Shown: piece after piece, positions 60,398-64,000 of the stretch
Numbering within the stretch: position 1 is the stretch's first letter
How the letters are laid out: each line of letters opens with the position of its first letter
Assembly: GCF_000300875.1 (NCBI RefSeq)
Contig: NZ_AMSG01000003.1
Location: 62,001-126,000, forward strand
DNA from: Galbibacter marinus
GTDB taxonomy: Bacteria > Bacteroidota > Bacteroidia > Flavobacteriales > Flavobacteriaceae
Direction: 5' to 3'
Length of the DNA stretch: 64,000 bases
Program-made: the position numbers and the translations under genes
Notes under the pieces: model-generated
Database searches by the model: none
What the model saw: the letters and a program-made list of their open reading frames with translations, nothing else
What the model was told of the DNA's origin: nothing

Positions 60398-60605
60398 TTA
60401 CCTATTATTAATTAGGTTGTTGAATCATCTGTTAGTGTGGGGGATATTGATAAAAGGTATTGTCAGGGGAAAATTAATTATCATTAACACTAACGACTTT
60501 TCAAATATATATTTATTATAGTATAGTATAAAACATATGTTGACAACTACCCATATATTGTTGTTAATACTGTTATAAGTGTGGTTAGAAGGTGTTTTTA
60601 CCAAG

Positions 60606-61364
60606 CTAAGCATTCATGTTTGAGAGTATAAATTCCCTAAACTCTTTAGAAATAGGGATGTTTTTACCATTAATCATTATGTCCTTTGTATTGATCGCTT
60701 CGATATGATCGATATTAACAATATAAGATTTGTGTGCACGGTAAAATTGTTCCGAAGGGAGCTTCTCCAGGTAATCCTTTAAAGCAGATCGAACTAAAAA
60801 GTTTTTATCTGCTGTGTAGACCTCTAAATATACATTATCTGCTTTGACATACTGAATGTCATCGAAAGGGATTCGATAATAATGTTGATTCTTTTTTACA
60901 AAGATGGAGTTTCTAAGGACAGAGCTTGACAAATGCTTATTCTCCTCTTCTACTACATTATCAGTTTGCGCAGCAGCGCTGGCTGCTTCATTGAAGTTAG
61001 AAAGTGCGATTTCAATAGAAGTAAATAGATCTTGTTGTTCAAAAGGTTTTACCAGGTAGCCACTTGGATGAACACTTTTAGCGTTTTCTACTGTTGCTTT
61101 GTCAGAATTTGAGGTCACAAAAATAAAGGGGATATTGTAATTTTCCCTTATGTGTTTTCCAAAGTCTATTCCAGTTTTCTCTGTTGCTAGAACAATGTCC
61201 ACCAAGGCAAGATCAACTTGGTTTTCCTTAAGGGCTTGTGTAGCACTCTCAAAGTCAACGACATTAGCAACAATTTCATAGCCTATATCTTCGAGCATAG
61301 ATTGCATGTCGTCAGCTATGATCACATTATCCTCAAGGATAAGAATCTTAATTAGTTGGTTCAA
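60606..61364 (-). CDS. LytTR-family response regulator
   Basis: A 252-aa DNA-binding response regulator. The receiver domain (1-120) has E11/D12, phospho-acceptor D56 (LALVDIVLATE) and YLVKPFEQQDL. The LytTR domain (about 155-250) includes IPFDDIQYVKADNVYLEVY and FYRAHKSYIVNIDHI. The likely start is the TTG at 61364 giving MNQLIKILILEDN; a frame from 61433 would overlap menA by 41 bp and add a hydrophobic non-homologous segment. It follows menA by 28 bp and is probably co-transcribed with it. The TPR kinase downstream is the probable cognate sensor. Confidence 0.87.
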   Translation of the reverse strand: MNQLIKILILEDNVIIADDMQSMLEDIGYEIVANVVDFESATQALKENQVDLALVDIVLATEKTGIDFGKHIRENYNIPFIFVTSNSDKATVENAKSVHPSGYLVKPFEQQDLFTSIEIALSNFNEAASAAAQTDNVVEEENKHLSSSVLRNSIFVKKNQHYYRIPFDDIQYVKADNVYLEVYTADKNFLVRSALKDYLEKLPSEQFYRAHKSYIVNIDHIEAINTKDIMINGKNIPISKEFREFILSNMNA

Positions 61365-61392
61365 AATAAATGCTGTTAATTTAGATTTAAAA

Positions 61393-62301
61393 CTACAAAA
61401 AATTATTATAACTAAACAGAAAAAGAACTGCAAATAAAAAAGTTGATAAGGATAATTTTTTCAATTCTGGATCTAAAAGCTGTTCATGTTCAATGGAACG
61501 AACTCTTTTTAAATGTAAAATAATTGGAATAAAGGAAATTATAAAAATAACATTTGTCCAATGTTGATAATTTAGCACTAAGAATAAAACTGCTGTTGTG
61601 AGCCCCACCAGAATAATTAAGGTGTGATATTTTTTTGCTTTGGCAATTCCAAGATTAACCACCATGGTGTTCTTGTTAGACTTGGCATCACTCTGGACGT
61701 CTCTCATGTTGTTTAAATTCAATACCCCAACACTTAATAATCCAACAGATACTGCAGGTAAAATTACATCCCATTCCATTTTTTTGGCGTATAAAAAATA
61801 AGAACCAATCACGCTCACTAATCCAAAAAAAATAAATACAAAAAGATCACCATAACCATGGTACCCATAGGCAGAACTACCAACAGTATACTTAATAGCT
61901 GCAGCAACCGCAAACAAACCAAGAACGAAAAAAAGTAAAGAAAATAATAATTGCTCACCACCAAACGAGGTATAGATTAAGGCAATAGCCACTATCATAG
62001 TAAGTATTGTAGTCACAATCATTGCGTAAAGCATTTCCCTCGCAGAGATAATCCCACTTTGCAAAGCACGAACAGGCCCTACTCGATCCTCATTATCAGT
62101 TCCTTTTACTCCATCACCATAATCATTGGCAAAATTGGATAAGACCTGAAAACCTACCGTTGTAACGAGTGCTAATACAAAAATATACGGATTAAATAAA
62201 CCTTCGGCGAAGGCGATTGCGGAACCTACAATGATACCAGATACAGACAAGGGCAGCGTTCTAAGACGTGCAGCCTCTATGAGCGTTTTAAGTTTTGTCA
62301 T
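61393..62301 (-). CDS. menA: 1,4-Dihydroxy-2-naphthoate polyprenyltransferase MenA
   Basis: A 302-aa integral membrane prenyltransferase (UbiA superfamily) that attaches the isoprenoid tail to DHNA. Nine or so membrane segments surround two aspartate-rich motifs: NFANDYGDGVKGTDNEDRVGPVRAL (the first Asp-rich loop) and NNMRDVQSDAKSNK (the second). The SPOR gene ends 7 bp upstream and the LytTR gene starts 28 bp downstream, so all probably share a transcript from the menB promoter. Confidence 0.95.
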   Translation of the reverse strand: MTKLKTLIEAARLRTLPLSVSGIIVGSAIAFAEGLFNPYIFVLALVTTVGFQVLSNFANDYGDGVKGTDNEDRVGPVRALQSGIISAREMLYAMIVTTILTMIVAIALIYTSFGGEQLLFSLLFFVLGLFAVAAAIKYTVGSSAYGYHGYGDLFVFIFFGLVSVIGSYFLYAKKMEWDVILPAVSVGLLSVGVLNLNNMRDVQSDAKSNKNTMVVNLGIAKAKKYHTLIILVGLTTAVLFLVLNYQHWTNVIFIISFIPIILHLKRVRSIEHEQLLDPELKKLSLSTFLFAVLFLFSYNNFL

Positions 62302-62308
62302 TCAATTT

Positions 62309-62917
62309 TTAAAATGCTTCTTCAATTTTAATGCGTTTACCATTTTTATAAGAGGCCACAAAGACATCTTTAAAACCTAGGGCTACCATTTCTTTTCGAA
62401 ATATATTTGCATCTTCCAAATTACTAAAATTCCCAAGGGCATATTTGTTAAACTTTTTATCTTTATAATGATTGATGTTATTTAGGTCATTAGAGTACAA
62501 AGAGATTTCTTTAGCCTCAAAAGCTGCAACCTGTACAGCGTATATAAGAGTAGTGTCATTAAAAGCAACTATCGAGTTTGGTGAATGTAGTGGTTGAGAA
62601 TCTGGTTTTTGGTTCAAAAGCACAATTGAGTCTTCATACTTATCCAAATCGCTTTTCTTAATAAGCATTTTGTTTTGAGATTCTAAAAGACGTTCATTAA
62701 TAAAAAATGAAGGTTTTATAAAATATAGAGCTACACCAAGTGCTAGTATTACAACTAAGCAAATTGAAACGAATCTTAAAATATTGCAGGAGCGATACAG
62801 TTTATCCTTCTCAACACGTTGTTTTTTTAATTCATTCAGTAGCCGTTGCTCTTGTATTTCTTTTGTTTCAATAGTTCTATGTAAGCAAACTAAATGATTT
62901 TCGTCAATATAAGGCAT
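62309..62917 (-). CDS. SPOR-like domain membrane protein
   Basis: A 202-aa protein with a cytosolic, charged N-terminus (1-45), one membrane segment (about 49-67) and a periplasmic part. The last 75 residues (YAVQVAAFEAKEISLYS, then KYALGNFSNLEDANIFRKEMVALGFKDVFVASY) match a SPOR-like fold, which binds denuded peptidoglycan. Such single-pass SPOR proteins usually act in cell division or wall remodelling. Its position inside the menaquinone operon (32 bp after menB, 7 bp before menA) is typical of flavobacteria but functionally unexplained. Confidence 0.77.
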   Translation of the reverse strand: MPYIDENHLVCLHRTIETKEIQEQRLLNELKKQRVEKDKLYRSCNILRFVSICLVVILALGVALYFIKPSFFINERLLESQNKMLIKKSDLDKYEDSIVLLNQKPDSQPLHSPNSIVAFNDTTLIYAVQVAAFEAKEISLYSNDLNNINHYKDKKFNKYALGNFSNLEDANIFRKEMVALGFKDVFVASYKNGKRIKIEEAF

Positions 62918-62949
62918 GATCGAACAGATTTAATTCTACTTGATACTTT

Positions 62950-63792
62950 TTAAGGAATCCATTTTATCCCTTTAAAATTCGGCTTCCTTTTTTCTAAAAA
63001 TGCATTTCTACCTTCCTTAGCTTCTTCGGTCATATAGGCCAGACGTGTAGCCTCCCCTGCAAATACTTGCTGTCCAACCATTCCGTCATCAGTTAGATTC
63101 ATGGCAAACTTCAACATCTTAATGGAAGTTGGAGATTTCTCTAGTATTTCTTGGGCCCATTGATATGCGGTGTCTTCAAGTTCTTGGTGTGGAACAACCG
63201 CATTGACCATTCCCATTTCAAAGGCTTCTTGTGCACTGTAATTTCTTCCTAAGAAGAATATTTCTCTTGCTTTTTTCTGCCCAACCATTTTGGCCAAATA
63301 GGCAGAACCATATCCTCCATCAAAACTGGTAACATCAGCATCTGTTTGCTTGAATATGGCATGTTCTTTACTGGCTAGGGTCATATCGCAAACCACGTGC
63401 AAGCTATGTCCTCCTCCAACTGCCCAACCTGGAACCACAGCAATAACTACCTTAGGCATAAATCGAATCAGACGCTGAACCTCTAATATATTTAAACGAT
63501 GGTAACCATCATCACCTACATAACCTTGATCACCACGTGCTTTTTGATCTCCTCCACTACAAAATGAATAGACGCCATCTTTAGTTGATGGTCCTTCTGC
63601 AGAAAGCAACACCACTCCAATGGTGACATCCTCTTGTGCATCGTAGAATGCTTGATATAGTTCACTTGTGGTTTTAGGCCTAAAGGCATTCCTTACATTA
63701 GGTCTGTTAAATGCAATACGGGCTACCCCATTACATTTCTTATAGGTTATATCTTCAAACTCCCTAACGGTTTCCCAGCGAGGTTTATTCAT
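62950..63792 (-). CDS. menB: 1,4-Dihydroxy-2-naphthoyl-CoA synthase MenB
   Basis: A 280-aa crotonase-fold enzyme that closes the naphthoate ring of menaquinone. KCNGVARIAFNRPNVRNAFRPKT begins the fold, FCSGGDQKARGDQGY is the oxyanion/substrate loop and PGWAVGGGHSLHVVCDMTLAS plus DVTSFDGGYGSAYLAK the MenB-specific catalytic aspartate region. The start is the ATG at 63792; a TTG at 63813 lies inside the -7 promoter box and cannot be used. It heads the menB-SPOR-menA-LytTR transcript. Confidence 0.94.
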   Translation of the reverse strand: MNKPRWETVREFEDITYKKCNGVARIAFNRPNVRNAFRPKTTSELYQAFYDAQEDVTIGVVLLSAEGPSTKDGVYSFCSGGDQKARGDQGYVGDDGYHRLNILEVQRLIRFMPKVVIAVVPGWAVGGGHSLHVVCDMTLASKEHAIFKQTDADVTSFDGGYGSAYLAKMVGQKKAREIFFLGRNYSAQEAFEMGMVNAVVPHQELEDTAYQWAQEILEKSPTSIKMLKFAMNLTDDGMVGQQVFAGEATRLAYMTEEAKEGRNAFLEKRKPNFKGIKWIP

Positions 63793-63810
63793 TGGTTTTT
63801 CTATTTTTAT

Positions 63811-63818
63811 CAAAAATA
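63811..63818 (-). promoter_or_regulatory. -7 element of menB
   Basis: On the minus strand this reads TATTTTTG, an exact TAnnTTTG. It overlaps a TTG that would otherwise extend MenB by seven residues, so it fixes the ATG at 63792 as the start. The upstream TTTG lies only 15 bp away. Confidence 0.55.
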
Positions 63819-63915
63819 TGAAGATATACGATTCAAAACTAACTTTAAAGTGAAGATTTTGGCATGAATCACTAAAAATTGGATTTTGATCGTAATTTTA
63901 CATTTAAACTACCAT

Positions 63916-64000
63916 TTATTTCAGACGAATACCATCCGGGTCTATGGAAATTAATTTTTCCTTGTAAAGCGCTCCAATGGCCTTTTTAAAACTCTTTTTG
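63916..64000 (-). CDS. CvfB/YitL-like S1 RNA-binding protein, 3' end only
   Basis: The last 28 codons of a gene cut by the right edge; the TAA is at 63916-63918. The translation KKSFKKAIGALYKEKLIS followed by IDPDGIRLK matches the C-terminal winged-helix end of CvfB-type proteins, RNA-binding regulators built of S1 domains. It is transcribed toward menB, 98 bp upstream of the menB promoter region. The match is short, so the call is tentative; in flavobacteria a CvfB gene next to menB is common. Confidence 0.6.
   Translation of the reverse strand, partial: KKSFKKAIGALYKEKLISIDPDGIRLK

Larger units (their letters stand above)
60069..60605. other. 537-bp gap between kinase and LytTR genes with candidate small RNAs
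   Basis: No convincing gene. It holds a minus-strand terminator-like hairpin (60108-60136) 40 bp before the kinase ATG, a second hairpin (60364-60397), a plus-strand TAnnTTTG at 60250-60257 and a minus-strand one at 60502-60509. These would allow a transcript of about 130 nt in either direction ending at the second hairpin. A minus-strand frame at 60425-60613 overlaps the regulator's end and looks spurious. Confidence 0.45.

Noticed and set aside
60425-60613. Minus-strand frame of 62 codons in the kinase-regulator gap
   Set aside because: It overlaps the end of the LytTR gene, is AT-driven and hydrophobic without a clear start signal, and adds nothing recognisable.
61365-61433. Upstream extension of the LytTR regulator
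   Set aside because: It would overlap menA by 41 bp and adds a hydrophobic stretch unrelated to receiver domains; the TTG at 61364 fits better.
1-64000. CRISPR array, tRNA, rRNA or insertion sequence
   Set aside because: No repeat-spacer pattern, cloverleaf, rRNA-like stretch or transposase was seen in reading both strands.

Overview
The window is about 64 kb of core chromosome from a marine-type member of the Flavobacteriaceae (Bacteroidota). The evidence is low GC, many exact matches to the Bacteroidota -7 promoter element TAnnTTTG, and a family-typical gene set: porX (type IX secretion regulator), bifunctional lpxC/fabZ, fused alpha/beta E1 ketoacid dehydrogenase, a CAL67264-family membrane peptide, ettA, a bacillithiol-linked YtxJ protein, menaquinone genes and LytTR signalling. 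I see no rRNA, tRNA, CRISPR array, insertion sequence or prophage. Genes are densely packed on both strands, and most convergent pairs share a hairpin terminator.

Layout. 0-8.4 kb: lipid A genes (lpxC/fabZ cut by the left edge, lpxD), an HD phosphohydrolase, porX, a phage-repressor-like HTH gene with an operator-like palindrome in its own promoter, tsaE, a 54-aa lipoprotein missed by length cut-offs, a small membrane protein whose GTG start abuts a 17-bp hairpin, ald and a DUF4258 gene. 8.5-15.4 kb: proline dehydrogenase, aroB, then a polyamine operon (speA-speB-deoxyhypusine-synthase-like) behind a roughly 280-nt structured leader, an acidic 100-aa protein and a DinB protein. 15.5-24.6 kb: an M1-peptidase-like protein without HExxH joined to a probable beta barrel, the fused E1, holA, a stand-alone HSDR_N protein, a GT2 glycosyltransferase and an OmpA lipoprotein. 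24.9-35.7 kb: glyA, fahA, ytxJ, clpB, a TetR regulator, an MFS permease, an M48 lipoprotein peptidase, an alpha/beta hydrolase and a lipoprotein with a collagen-like start.

35.7-46.3 kb: a carboxypeptidase-regulatory-domain protein, lpdA, a Dph6-like ATPase, aroQ, an outer-membrane barrel protein, xerD, a 28-codon micro-ORF, yggS, a DEDDh exonuclease/GIY-YIG fusion, and an overlapping K+ channel-miaA-gluconokinase cluster. 46.3-54.1 kb: a secreted hydrolase, a coiled-coil membrane protein, a formimidoylglutamase-like enzyme, ettA, the CAL67264 peptide and an acyl-CoA carboxylase beta subunit. 54.2-64 kb: a menaquinone region on the minus strand (menE, a CPBP protease, menC, a metal-dependent hydrolase; then menA, a SPOR protein and menB) interrupted by a TPR sensor kinase and a LytTR response regulator. 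The C-terminus of a CvfB-like gene lies at the right edge.

Joint functions. Branched-chain and aromatic amino-acid catabolism is represented by the E1 enzyme, lpdA, the carboxylase subunit and fahA. SpeA and SpeB make putrescine from arginine, and the third gene probably elongates or modifies polyamines, although it lacks the catalytic lysine of true deoxyhypusine synthase. No compact new defence or mobile system was found. The least explained signals are the speA leader with the lysine-less enzyme, the hairpin-gated membrane gene, the coupled micro-ORF behind xerD, and the 537-bp interval between the kinase and regulator.
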